A stretch of 64,000 nt of DNA from Allolobophora icterica. Taxonomy: Eukaryota; Annelida; Clitellata; Crassiclitellata; Lumbricidae. The stretch spans positions 2,219,030 to 2,283,029 of the forward strand of contig OY744611.1 in the NCBI GenBank assembly GCA_963556255.1. The letters are read 5' to 3'. Below the pieces are notes generated by a model, which made no database searches, was not told the DNA's origin, and saw only the letters and a list, made by a program, of their open reading frames with translations. Below are positions 1 through 10,475 of the stretch, piece after piece. The translations under genes were made by a program, and so were the position numbers. Within the stretch, counting starts at the first letter, position 1, and each line of letters opens with the position of its first letter.

Positions 1-3000
1 CTAACAAGACTGCAACGAAAAGATTATGTCTGTCAGCATTCGGATTATAGAGTGACCGAGAAGGGGAAAACGTCAAACACGCGTGTCAAGCTCACTGGAT
101 GCAATGCTAAGTTGACAATGAAGGTGAGTTTGTTCGTGAGTTTGTTCATGTCCAGCTGCATTCTGCAGGGTTAACAAACTATAATTTGCGTCTGGTCGTA
201 ATCTAACACGATGAATTAAGTCAGGAGACTGAAATATTAGTACAATTTCTTTATAAACCACATGACAGAAGTGGGCAGAATCTGATCACAATTTAACATT
301 TCATTTCATCTAACAGTTATTTACAGGACATTACTTCACATTATGTCAGGCTATGTTTGCAAGTGCTCGCCAGTCAGGGGCAGATCCAGGGGGTGGTGGG
401 CCAATCCGACCATGGCCCCCCATTTGAAATTTACACAGGCGTTTTTGTATGTTTACACAGGACGTGACATGACGTGCCCCCCTCGTAAGTGTAGATGAGT
501 ATAATGTACACAGGACGTTCCCCCCCCCCCCGTAGACGCAGATGAGTAAAATGGCGAAGTATGGATATGACTGAAAAAGAGGTTAATGACTAAAAAAGTC
601 ATCAAATTTTTGGGGGATGAATTCCCAAAAGTTGTTCGGTGGTTGGTTGGTCACTACGCCCACAAACTGATTTCCTCTCCCAGAACAGGAGGACTAGCTT
701 CCTTCTGGATCTGCCCCTGTTGCCAGTTGTCTGCTAGTTGTCTCCAAACACTGTCTGCTTATTGATTGACGTTTTCTTGTAATTTAGTATCAGTCAGATA
801 ATATTTACTGGTAGCTAAACTTGGTTACAGTTTTTAGTATCAGGTAATGTCTTGCAATGCCTCTCAACAACTTGTAACAGAAACTACTTTTGTTCTTCCT
901 GGTTAGTGAGGACACCATTGATTGAGCACTAAGATACTCATCACCCATAACATAATAGACATTATCAAGATTTCATTATAAAGATTTCATTTGTCAACAT
1001 AAACAATACTTCAGTTTGATTTTCTTTTTTATTATTCAGATCAGACCTGTGAACAAGTACACTCGATGCCGATACCCATGGGTCAAGGAAGGGAGGCCAG
1101 CTGCTGTAACAATTATCGGTCAGCACCAGCATGCTATTCTGAATGCACAAGCACTGTCATACAGAAGGATTGATGCGCACATTCAGGAGAAGTTTATGGA
1201 CTATTTCAACCAAGGGTTGTCTGTGGCATCATCAATTGAATACCACATTAATCAAATAGACTTAGATCCAGATATTGAGAATCCAATACTTGCCAGAGCA
1301 GACGCTGCAATTCACCCAAAGCAACGGACAGTTTCATACTTGTATGATCTGTGGCGTAATGCCAACCTGGGGTCACGCACTGGTGAGGGAATGTGGACAA
1401 CTTTGGAAGAGAAGCTGCCGAAATACACAGATTTAGGTGCCACAGTCAACATAGACAAGGAACGGAAGGTCATTGCAATTGTGACACAGTTGATGTGGCG
1501 AGCTCATGCATTAGCGAATAGCTCAGACATTGCATTCATCGATTCGTCAGCTTCATGTGATGCAGAAAATCACACCGTGACCTTCCTTATGTTGACTTCA
1601 AAATATGGAGCTGTTCCTGGGGGAGTCATCATAACATCTGGTCAACGTGAAGCTGACTATGTTGCTGGTTTTGCAGCTCTTAAAGGTGCACTTGGCAACT
1701 CTGCATTTGCAGGAAATCTTTCGCCAAAAGTGATCATGACAGATGATTCCTCTGCAGAGCGTAATGCATTGAAAACAAGTTGGCCATCAGCAATATTAAT
1801 GCTCTGCCATTTTCATGTCTTGCAATCTGTCTGGCGCTGGCTTTGGGACACCAAGCATAAGGTGGAGAAAGAGAGTAGGCAACAATTCATGAGGTTATTT
1901 CAGTCAGTGTTGCATGCGTCATCCATTGATGTAGCTGAAGAGCGTTACCTCTACCTCAGAAGCAGTGCCAGTCATGATGGTTTTGTTGCATATGTTGAGC
2001 AGCTGTGGTTGAGAAAGGAGAGCTGGTGCAAAGCTTGGCGGAATATTCCTAGCATGAGGGGTCATCACACAAACAACTTTTGTGAAGTGACCGTCAGAAT
2101 CTTTAAAGATCATGTTTTGTCTCGATGCAAAGCCTATAATGCTGTCGCATTGGTCGATTTTGTTGTAGTTGTCATGGATCGCTTCTACAGGAATCGACTG
2201 GAAAAGTTTGCGAATGGACGTATCAGTGCGCACCATTTGATTTGGGAAAAGTTGATGCAGAAGGCGGATTATATCGAGGATCCATCTAAGATTGTTGCCA
2301 GAAACTCGGACGGATCTGTAGTTTATTTGGTGAACAGTGAAAGCCACGACGATAGGCAGTATGAGGTAGATCCATCGGTTGGTTGCTGCACCTGTGAAGG
2401 AGGCATGGATGGCAGCATCTGCAAACACCAAGTGGCTGTCTACAAGTTTTTTGGTGATTCCCTACCAAATTTGCCACCTGTAACAGGAGCAGCACGACAC
2501 GAGTGTGCAATTCTAGCATTAGGACCTGCAGCTCTGCCACTGGATTTTTATTCTGAGATGATTAATAGCCATAACGATGATGTGGTGAACATTCCAGAAG
2601 ATGTGGAAATGAATGATCCTTGTAACAGCACAACACCAATGCTGAATGATGCTAAACCCACAACAGAGGTATATGCCTCGGATGCCCAGCAAGCATGGGC
2701 AACCCTGTCTAATTGCATGGAGTCTTTACTGACCCAACAAAGTGGAGATTGCTCAGAGTTGGTGGCAGGAATCCAAAAGATGCAGCAGCGCCTCAACAAA
2801 GTCACTACATACAGTCAGCTCGTCAGTTTTTATCGTTCAACGGCACTGGGTCTGCCTCGTAGACATCACTCCCATGCAACAATCCGCACCCAACCAGGAA
2901 CTGCAGCAAGAAGAAAGCAGCCTCTAGTAACACATGGGGCAAAGAGGCAATTAAGTGGGAGACCTGCTGCCTGTGAGAAGAGGAAAGTAAAGCGATCTAG

Positions 3001-3064
3001 AAATCTTCAAGCCAATATCGTAGGAAATGTGCCAAATGCTAAATCACATGGCAGTGGACATTAA
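1..3064 (+). CDS. Mutator-like (MULE) transposase-family protein with SWIM zinc finger, 5' partial, two exons
   Basis: The coding sequence runs from the left edge: exon 1..123, intron 124..1039, exon 1040..3064. The donor AAG|GTGAGT and the acceptor TTATTATTCAG|ATC are strong and both phase 0, so the long frame's apparent start before 1040 is intronic. Of 715 visible residues, the N-terminal part has a FAR1/WRKY-GCM1-like C-C-H-H arrangement (YVC, TGCNAKL, then GQHQH after the splice). The middle is a MULE DDE-type core (FIDSSA, VIMTDDSSAERN, then LCHFHV), and a SWIM CxC-x8-CxH motif has Cys/His codons at 2387, 2393, 2420 and 2426. The C-terminus is basic (GRPAACEKRKVKRSR). MULE transposases cut and paste DNA in the nucleus; some are domesticated as DNA-binding regulators. 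The frame is undamaged, unlike every other transposon here, so this may be a young autonomous element or a domesticated gene. The upstream terminal repeat would lie outside the window. Confidence 0.88.
375..719. mobile_element. hAT-like MITE inside the MULE-gene intron
   Basis: The ends are inverted copies of CAGGGGCAGATCCAG (left at 375; right end reads CTGGATCTGCCCCTG). The flanks TCGCCAGT (367-374) and TTGCCAGT (720-727) match at 7 of 8 bases, as expected for an old 8-bp target duplication. There is no coding sequence, and the interior has a C-rich run and an imperfect direct repeat near 430-550. The 8-bp duplication and CAGGG terminus fit the hAT superfamily, but no transposase is present to prove it. 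Confidence 0.75.
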
Positions 3065-4800
3065 TTTTAAGCAGCTGTGGTGTCGTTATCTGATGCCTCC
3101 GACGTGCATTGTCCACTTCCCTTTGTGCAGTTTCAGGAGCCTGTCACTCATCTTAGCCTTCATGAATTTCATCAGATCATGCACGCCTTTCTCAAGTCGT
3201 CTCACCTTGCGACCCTGTAGTTGAACAAGTGTAATGACTCAATGCATTGCTTCAAGATACATGATGTGTTTTCTTACTATAGCTGACATAATTATGCTTT
3301 GCTATAAGCTAAAGCTACTTTCTGTATTTAGTATAAGCATTTTTTTCCAACTTGTTCTGCTTTGTGAATGAGGCATTGTTATGCTGTGAGGTTATATTAG
3401 TAATTCGCTTGCCAAAAGCAAAGAATGAATTAAGGATATGCTCTGAAAGAGAAATGAAGTCCATCGTGTCATTTGTGGAGAAAGTATTCATTAGTAGCAT
3501 TTGACTACCAAATGTGACATGCATTATCTGATAGTTGCAACATATTCAAGTGTGACATGTTAGTGAGACATCTTGACTGCAACATGTGGTACTCATAAGA
3601 TGTTAAGTTTGTATAACGATAACTGTAAACATGCGGATTGTCCAAGATATTGTAAACGAAGCTTGTGGATTTTAGCTCTGACAAATTGAAAGGCATCAAC
3701 TGTTGTTAATGATCTTCATTGTAGAATTTTGTAGAGTTCAGCTAATTTACATAAAAAGTAATTTAATATTGCCAATGTCAGATGGTAAACTGGTCTCTTT
3801 AATTTTTCTAAGCAGTATTTGTGTATCTGATCATAAAGTTGGAATGAGTTGACTGTATTGTTCTGCTTAATAAAATTAATAACACCATCACAATTAGCAT
3901 TTATTGGAATGAGAATCTGGGGAAATTGTCATAATTGCATTCGAATTTAATCATACTTTTCCTGTAATTCAAAAACTGCTTGTGCATGGCATAATTCCCA
4001 CCAGTTTTAGTCTGGGCATAATCATACCCTCGGAAAAAGGCAGCAGAGTGAGGGCGATGAATTAAGTCACATAAATATTTTGGAGCCAAAATTTAACCTT
4101 CTTAAATTTAGAAAGAAAGAAATCAAAGGCTTGCCTGTCCTTTCGAGAACATTCGACCTCGGCACTCAGATCACTTCGGCTGAGTTCACCAGACCAGTCG
4201 CAGGATCGTCGAATTTCGATAGGAATCGGCGACCAATTCGAATCAAATGCGTCAAACATTGAGCAGCTCAGTGTTCGATTTCCAACTACTCGAAACTACA
4301 CAAATGTACGCTACAATTGCTTCTTAAATCGGCAATTTGGCGATAATTTCTAGCCTCAGAAAACATCAACCATCCATCATGGCGGTTGCCTTGCTCAACT
4401 GAGTCAACTCTGCGAAAGCTGACATCAGCCCTGGGCATCTAGCCTAGCTTAGCGCGCAGGCGGCTGTCAAAACTAGGTCAGCCCTTAGGAAACTTGTTTA
4501 GCGCAAGACAGCGATTTTGCACTTCGCCACAATAATACCAAACAGCATAACTTTTGGATAATAATAATATTAAACGAAATTTACGACAACGCAGTGCTGG
4601 CTGTCAAATATGTAGGACTATGCCGACTCTTTTACGAGTGTCAGAATGGTTCTAAAAATAACACAGCGTCCGTAATAGGCTAATTGTTAGCACTCGTGAA
4701 TAGGCTGTTAATTAATTCTTTATTTTAAAACTACTTCTTTATTTTAAAATTACATTTTTGACAAGAATGCTTTATTTTGTATAAACTATGTGTAAACCAA
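3065..4800. other. Non-coding stretch: 3' flank of the MULE gene and AT-rich spacer
   Basis: No convincing exon is seen. An AATAAA at 3869-3874 is a candidate poly(A) signal for the upstream gene, about 800 bases past the stop, without supporting evidence. 4090-4500 is less AT-rich and has short open frames on both strands, none recognisable. Confidence 0.4.
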
Positions 4801-4802
4801 AG

Positions 4803-4835
4803 CAAAGATCTTAGAGTACGACTCTAAGATCTTTG
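4803..4835. repeat. Perfect 15-bp inverted repeat (hairpin)
   Basis: CAAAGATCTTAGAGT (4803-4817) is followed by three spacer bases and its exact reverse complement (4821-4835). No element boundary or transcript is visible nearby, so its role is unknown. Confidence 0.8.
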
Positions 4836-5043
4836 ACCAAAGTGCGGTATCGGAGTTTGTACAGTAATAAAGAATATACTTACTTACTTACTTACCTACT
4901 ATTAGTAAAGACGATTTTCATTGGCTGCGGGGCCCTACCTGTTAAATATGTATATATTATATATGTATGCTGACTTGTGATTGGCTGAAAAAACCCTCGG
5001 TTGCAATTGTCGTGTACACTTTGGAAATATGCTTCCGGGGATC

Positions 5044-5215
5044 CGCAGCGGTGCAAAGAATTGATCCAGTCTACTCCGCAGCGGTGCAAAGAATTGATCC
5101 AGTCTACTCAGAGCATATCTGTTGGCCATTTTACTCTATCCATCAAGAATCTTTCTGTACTGCCATTTTCTCTTGGGACCGGAGTGATAGGCACTCTATC
5201 CATCACCAGACTCCT
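5044..5215. repeat. Mosaic junction: 33-bp tandem duplication plus patches copied from the adjacent retrotransposon
   Basis: A 33-bp unit starting CGCAGCGGTGCAAAG occurs twice in tandem (5044-5076, 5077-5109). Then 5144-5164 equals 6294-6314 (in the protease-side region), and 5168-5215 equals 5578-5625 (inside the integrase region). All patches keep the same orientation. This forms the truncated downstream edge of the retrotransposon and looks like filler made by template switching or end-joining. Confidence 0.8.
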
Positions 5216-5895
5216 ATTATCACATGATGGATCATCTTTTTAAATGTCTGGTTCCATCTTTCTACCAATCCAGCAGCTTCTAGATGTCCTGGTGTGTCGA
5301 AACCGGGACTGCAGCCCATTAAGTTGAGAAATTCTCTTGTCAAACTGGCTGTGAAGTTCGTTCCTTGATCACTTGTGATCACTGACGGTACACCAACGTT
5401 CATGAACAGTTCCATCAACGCTTCACACACAGCCTTCGCTGTCAGCGATTTCAATAAGAAGATTGTAGGCCATCTGGTGCATGAGTCCACAATGCATAAA
5501 CAGTACTTGTGACCTGCAGCAGATACCGGATCGATCGGGCCAATGAGGTCCATTGTCATTCTGTGGAAGGCGACCTCTTCTCTTGGGACCGGAGTGATAG
5601 GCACTCTATCCATCACCAGACTCCTTGCCTTTGGTTGACATTTCTCGCAAGACTTACAAAATTTCACAATGCCTCTTGTCATATTTGGCCATACAAAAGA
5701 TAACTTTACTCGTTCTATTGTTTTCTCTTCTCCTAGATGTCCTCCAAACACCGATTCATGCGCCAACTCCATCACTTTAATTCGTCTCTCTTTTGGTAAT
5801 ACTAGTCTGGTCTAATATCTGATATTTCTTATGCAATAAACCGTTGATAACACAGAATTCAGATTCTTTCTCTTGTGCTAACTTCCACCACGGCT
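5216..5895 (-). pseudogene. Integrase of the Gmr1-like element, truncated, with frameshift
   Basis: An H2C2 zinc-binding module (AHES-x3-GHLG ... CKSCEKC) is followed by the rve core. Catalytic-type positions are seen at TMDLIGPI, the TSDQGTNF Asp, and the Glu of GLVERWN. After KKMIHHVI the frame runs into the patchwork junction, so the C-terminal domain is lost. Upstream, a linker with VINGLLHKKYQ (5870-5830) is the segment that usually precedes an integrase zinc finger. A one-base frameshift near 5800-5815 separates it from the zinc finger. Integrase normally joins element cDNA to chromosomal DNA in the nucleus; this copy is dead. Confidence in the fold is high. Confidence 0.88.
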
Positions 5896-6610
5896 TCAAC
5901 GATTCATCCTCATCAACGGTTGCTCTTCGAACTTCTTGGAATCGGCGATCTGCACCTTTTGTTCTTCGTCCATCTCTTCATCTTTATACAAGTCTCCTAT
6001 CCCCACATCACATTCATTGTCTTGTTCAGTTTCATTTAATTTGCCATTCTCGCATGCAGCCATCTCTTGCTCGTTCATCTGTGATATTACACCATCTCGC
6101 AATAAGTTTCGTTGCTCATTACTTTCGTTCTCATCATCACTTGAACTTGAGTTTCACTCTTCTCATCAAGCATTTCCTGTTTCCGACTCTGCGCTCTCGT
6201 CATTACATATGCACGTACACTCACATCTCCTTGTATCGTTTTCACTTTCATCTGTGGTACGGCTTTTAATTCGGCAATTATCTCTGGATGCAGCAAGAAT
6301 CTTTCTGTACTGCCCATTTTTGCGATACTAGCACACATCAAGGTGACATAAGGTGTAAGTGAACACTGGATTTTACGCGGAAATCCCTCTTCTTCCACAT
6401 CATTACAACGTAGTCTAACATCGACCTTCACCAATTTCGCAAGAAATGCATCTCCTGCCACACATTGCAAGTTCACTTTTCCAATTCGTTCCACCCTTAT
6501 GCCTTACAGTAATTCTTCACTAATCACCGGAATGTCTGCACCCGAGTCGCTCAGTGCTTTGACTTTCACTGGCTCTTTACCGTCCACTCCACGAATTTCG
6601 ACCTCAACAT
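5896..6610 (-). pseudogene. Retropepsin-like protease and acidic linker of the Gmr1-like element
   Basis: The active-site motif DSGADIPVI lies at about 6548-6522 and belongs to an aspartic protease that would process Gag-Pol. An in-frame TAA (6506-6504) follows SEELL, after which homology continues (VERIGKVNLQC ... AKLVKVDVRL), so the domain is broken by a stop. Downstream is a segment with VRAYVMTRAQSRKQE and then a very acidic stretch (NETEQDNECDVGIGDLYKDE), the usual PR-IN linker in this type of element. A short segment at 6294-6314 recurs at 5144-5164. Confidence 0.78.
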
Positions 6611-6747
6611 ACTGCATACTTCAATATTCGACTGTTATCTTTTCCTACGACTTCTCTCTGAATTCCAACATCCCAAAGAATTTCTTTTTGAATATCACAT
6701 TTCATTACTGACTTTACTTCAGTCTCTTGGTTTTCTTGACCCGTGGT

Positions 6748-6999
6748 TTAATTGTCTGTGTCACTACCCACTTGAATCAAATTCACCATTGTGTGTTCTT
6801 GAATTCTGCTAGAACTAGCTGCTGTCACTAGAACTGGACAAAATTTAACCAAATGTTTGTCAGAACCACAGTTGTGACAACGCTTCACAAACATACCTCG
6901 TTGTTCATATCCTTCATTTCTCTTATACTGCGTAAACGATGTATTGCCTTCCCTCTTGGCAAACGGCGCTGGGGATTTGCTATAATCCATGACGACCAA
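6748..6999 (-). pseudogene. Gag nucleocapsid segment with CCHC zinc knuckle
   Basis: CHNCGSDKHLVKFC fits C-x2-C-x4-H-x4-C, the RNA-binding knuckle of Gag nucleocapsid. It lies between the capsid segment (upstream on the minus strand) and the protease, as in other Ty3/Gypsy elements. A stop separates it from the protease frame. Confidence 0.82.
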
Positions 7000-7690
7000 A
7001 CGTCACTTCTCTGTTTTCATTGGTTACAGGGACATTAGCCTTGACTTCTTTACCTTTAAACTGATTCCATATTTCTGGATTGCTTTTCCACTTTCCACTC
7101 TGGCTTTGGCTTCCTGAAAGTTTAGAAGGGTAACTGTTTGTATTCGGAAATGCAAAACCATTTCGATTGTTTACATGAATGTCTGCTAGGACTGCAACTG
7201 CACTAGCTTGGAGACAGTCAGTTCCTTCCTTCGACAATACAAACTGTAGTGGACATGGCGCTAAACATTCTTTCAGCTTATTCGTTACCAGCAAATCAAA
7301 GAGCGTATCATACTTTCTGTTCACTTTTCGACTTCTCACGTAATAGTTTAGCAAGTTCGTCAGTCTTGCCGTAAACATCGTATAGGTCTCTTCTGTCGAC
7401 TTCTTAGACTCCACGAATTTTGATCTGTACTCTCTCGGCGTCAATTTAAATTCTTTTAGCAAATGTTGCTTGACTCTATCGTAATTGTCTAGATCATCAA
7501 ATGACAATCTATTTAGAACGGCTCGAGCTTTCGGCGTCATTAAGGGTAGTAATAATTTCACCCAAAATGGCCTTTCCACAGCAAAAAATTACGAAACGCA
7601 TTCTCGACCCTTTCAAAATATAATGGCACATCCATCATATCAGTTGGCATTTTAGGCAATACGTGCTTCATTGCATCGCCTATTTTCTAA
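6980..7690 (-). pseudogene. Gag capsid, SCAN-like
   Basis: The longest frame (7579-6980, 199 aa) has the pattern of the C-terminal capsid / SCAN fold: LLPLMTPKARAVLNRLSFDD, DNYDRVKQHLLKEFKLTPRE, YRSKFVESKK, YTMFTARLTNLLNYYV, LFDLLVTNKLKECL. The vertebrate SCAN domain is thought to derive from Gag of Gmr1-like Gypsy elements, which agrees with the domain order seen here. Just upstream (7690-7580) VPKMPTDMMDVPLYFERVEN reads in a different frame, so at least one frameshift lies near 7585. The product would assemble the element's capsid. Confidence 0.8.
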
Positions 7691-8794
7691 ATTTTTGACA
7701 CCAAAGTTTCACTTTCTTGCTGTTTCCTTCTTTCTGCTTCCCGTTCTTCTCTCATTTGCGTTTCTGTCAATGTCAGTATTGATTTTTCCATTCTTAGACG
7801 TTCTTGTCTTTCTGTTTCTGCCTTTTCCAAACTTTCTTTCTGAAATTTGTGTTCTTCTTGTCTAATCTGTTCTGCGCGTTCCAACTCTAACGTTCGCACC
7901 TTTTCTTTTTCTTCTTCACGTATTCTCTTTCCTTCAGTCTGTTTCTGACACACCTCTTCATCACTTTTTCTAGCCTTTTCAAATTCAATCATCTGCTCCA
8001 GCCTTCTTCTTTCAGCATCTTCCCTATCTCTTCTCAATTGTTCTAATTGAATTTCGAACTCATGCCTTTGCAACTCAAGTTCTGCCTTACGCACTTGTTC
8101 TGCTTTATCTTCTTTCTCTCTCTCTCTCTCTCTGAAGACGCAACTCTTCTTGCCTTGCAAGTTCCGCTTTCTCTTCTTTCTCTCCTGAAGACGTAATTCT
8201 TCCTCTCTAATACGTTCTGCTTCTTGTCTCAGCTCTTTCTCTTCTTGTGTTCGTCTCCCCTCTCTTTCTTTCTCTTCTTGCCTCCGTCTCCTCTCTTTCT
8301 TTCTCTTCTTGCCTCAGTTTCTCCTTTCTATCTTATTTCATCATCATCCACTGCATCAACATCTCCATAGACATTGGCCCAGGAGGTTTTTCAATAGCAT
8401 TTTCGACTGCACCGCCAACTGCACCTTCTTCTTCGACTTCTTCTTTCACCCACATTTCGACGAGTTCTTGCATCATGTCACCACGTGACATATCTTTTAA
8501 TTGTTCTTCTTTAAAACCTGCTTTCAACAAACGCGTGGTGGCTCAGTGGTAAGTTCGGCGCCTTGTGACCGGAGGGTTGCAGGTTCGAATCCCACTCTAG
8601 CCGCTGCGTACGGACCTTGGGCAAGTCCTTCACTCGCAATTGCTCGTGGCGCTTCGGCGTGAAAATTCCGGCACAGTATCAAATGCTGTAGTCGGGAGCG
8701 CCTCTGAGTAGTAGTTGACTTCGAGAGGCGCTATAGAAATATCCGGAATAAATAAATAAATAAATAAACGCTGTTTTAGAATTTCCGTAGACAT
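7687..8794 (-). pseudogene. Gag N-terminal region with long charged coiled coil, interrupted by a SINE
   Basis: The start codon is at 8794-8792. The frame is cut after nine codons by the SINE at 8535-8765 and resumes at 8528 with LLKAGFKEEQLKDMS. The stretch 8160-7687 is almost entirely E/R/K/Q heptad-like sequence (ERRRLEQMIEFEKARKSDEE and similar), which predicts a coiled coil. 8330-8160 holds more of the same low-complexity coding sequence but with frame breaks. Apart from the SINE, the frame across the insertion site is compatible after removing one copy of the 6-bp target duplication. Confidence 0.72.
8535..8765 (+). mobile_element. tRNA-derived SINE with L2-like 3' tail, copy 1
   Basis: RNA polymerase III box A (TGGCTCAGTGG, 8539-8549) and box B (GGTTCGAATCC, 8582-8592) form a tRNA-like head. 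The body ends in GAGGCGCTATAGAAATAT and an (AAAT)n tail. It is flanked by AAACGC (8529-8534 and 8766-8771), a short target duplication, and sits in the gag frame of the Gmr1-like element. The 3' end resembles the L2-type LINE tails in this window, so mobilisation by L2 machinery is likely. Confidence 0.9.
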
Positions 8795-9170
8795 CTTCTA
8801 AACATCTGCTTGTCTTTCAGCACTTAGTTTCAGCACTTAGCACTTAGTGATTTCTCTTTTCAAAGAAGTCACGGTTTTTCTTGGTGCATGAATCGATAAA
8901 CAAGCGGGATTTCTTTTGTATTTGTTCGAGGAAAACAACGAAATTTTTATACCGTATTCACGTGTCCCACCGTGGTTGATATCGTAGACTCGTCACACGG
9001 CAACAAATACGTAGATTCTTCTAACACCGTCGTAGATTCTTCTAGCATCGTTGTAGATTCTTCTACCACCGTTGTAGATTCTTCGTATTTTATCTCACCG
9101 ACTCTACTATCGTGAGCTTTTCTATTCTACCGTGAGTTTTTCTATCCACCGTGAGTTTCTATCCCACGGG

Positions 9171-9181
9171 CGCTGCCACCA
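9171..9181 (-). promoter_or_regulatory. Primer-binding site, complementary to tRNA-Leu 3' end
   Basis: On the minus strand the site reads TGGTGGCAGCG, matching the complement of the CGCTGCCACCA 3' end found in animal tRNA-Leu species. The following bases match less well. It lies between gag and the LTR side, as a minus-strand-priming site should. Confidence 0.6.
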
Positions 9182-9700
9182 ATAATATCAACCCTTTCCC
9201 TCTCTCGACAAAAGTTCTAATAACTTCCTTGTCTCTTCTGTACTTACGCCTATTTAATGTTCACTGATTCACACTAAATCTACGTACATGTAGCTTAATT
9301 TCTACTGTGTAGCATAGCCTTTATTAAACACTAAAGCAGTTTTCAATATCTTTGTTTCACAAACATAAATGAATTCAGTATTTCAATAGTCAGCAACACT
9401 TCTACTGTACAGAGAACACACGAATTCAAAATTCTACAGTCAGGATAAATCTTCGCGCCAAGCTTAGACACCTGTGCTATGCGCATAAGCGAAATCTAAT
9501 TATATACATATACCGCGGCCGCTGCCGCGATCAGCCAGCCACGCGCATCACTAAGACAGTATAACTAAACGTGATACATCTATCATATATATATAATATA
9601 TATATATACACGCGAAACTAAAGTAAACGCACTAAATATACACGGCAATATCTCGCACTGCAAGACTGTACACAAAGCTAAGTTCACATTTCATTTAATA
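9182..9700 (-). repeat. Probable 5' LTR region of the Gmr1-like element
   Basis: It lies just outside the primer-binding site and is non-coding, AT-rich and contains (AT)n near 9583-9610. The outer border and the second LTR were not found, so the assignment rests on position only. Confidence 0.4.
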
Positions 9701-10365
9701 AATTTGTATAAAGGGATGTTTTTGTGTGTTAAAATATGCACTAACTTGCCAGTTTCACAGTGGATGTTGACTTTATGAAATTGAAGTTTTACTGATTGTT
9801 GCTACTTACTAGGTTGTCAATGGGCCCCAGAATAGCCCTTAAATCTACAGCTTATAGGTGAGGCCAAGCCATTAGCCAATGATGATTAACTCGGTATTAG
9901 AGGGAGACATGTGTCACGAAAGCCTGCAAATTTTCTGACCTTAATAGCAAGCAGTTAATGAGATTTAATGCTTACGCTTCACCTGGATTGTCTGATTTCC
10001 AGTGTCACTTCTGATTCTACTAATTTTTCTTGTGGCACTGCTTCATTCATCCATTCATTCACTCATTCAGAAGATTATATGGCACCTCTCCGAGGCACTC
10101 CCAGCCTAACTTCTGCGATAAAGAACAGTTTAGATGCTTGTAAAAAGTGTATGCGGAGTCCCTAGCTAAAGGAACATGCAGATCTGAAGGAACAGTTCGT
10201 CTGATTTGAAAATAGTAGGCGGGTTGAAAATCGATCGCGCTGGATCGAGTAGGCGAGCGATACGCGGTCGACCTCGGAGCTCTTGCGTACAGCGTACTTT
10301 GTGTACCCTATTCGTAATTTTTCGTGTCGCTACATCTAGTAGGCCTATCTCACTTCATTTCCGTT
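9701..10365. other. Unassigned non-coding stretch
   Basis: There are no recognisable exons. 10030-10110 carries short ATTCATTCATTC and CACCTCTCCGAGGC-like words typical of degenerate LINE/SINE tails, too short to classify. Confidence 0.3.
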
Positions 10366-10425
10366 ATCTGAGTAGATCTCTTGAAGAGGCGCTATATAAA
10401 TTCTCAGATTGAATGAATGAATGAG
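10366..10425 (+). mobile_element. L2-type LINE/SINE 3' tail fragment
   Basis: GAGTAGATCTCTTGAAGAGG plus CGCTATATAAAT and a (GAAT)n tail is the 3' end shared by the L2-type elements at 17.3, 33.5 and 59.0 kb. Sequence before it (about 10230-10365) may belong to the same insertion but is too diverged to read. Confidence 0.65.
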
Positions 10426-10475
10426 CATTCGTTATTAACCTGCCATTGACATAAGATGACGTGTGATGGCTGATT

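Larger units (their letters stand above)
5203..9700 (-). mobile_element. Ty3/Gypsy LTR retrotransposon, Gmr1-like domain order, 3'-truncated and decayed
   Basis: Reading on the minus strand from right to left: LTR-side region, primer-binding site (9181-9171), gag start codon (8794-8792), coiled-coil gag region, SCAN-like capsid, CCHC zinc knuckle, aspartic protease, acidic linker, integrase. The sequence then stops at about 5216 in a patchwork junction. Reverse transcriptase and RNase H are absent. Integrase sits only some 300 bases behind the protease region, with a short linker, which is the Gmr1-type order (PR-IN-RT-RH) known from deuterostome elements, so the missing RT/RH would lie beyond the truncation. 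Stops and frameshifts lie between the modules, and a SINE interrupts the gag start. The left LTR is not found. The element cannot be functional. Confidence 0.85.

Noticed and set aside
1919..2805. Minus-strand frames opposite the MULE exon
   Set aside because: Shadow frames; all conserved motifs are on the plus strand.
8535..8765. True tRNA gene (box A and B present)
   Set aside because: The sequence does not fold into a full cloverleaf with a CCA-side acceptor and continues into a LINE-like tail; it is a SINE, with a second copy at 21148.
5203..9700. Domesticated protease-integrase gene of host use
   Set aside because: Stops and frameshifts in every module, a SINE in gag and a patchwork end argue for a dead retrotransposon.
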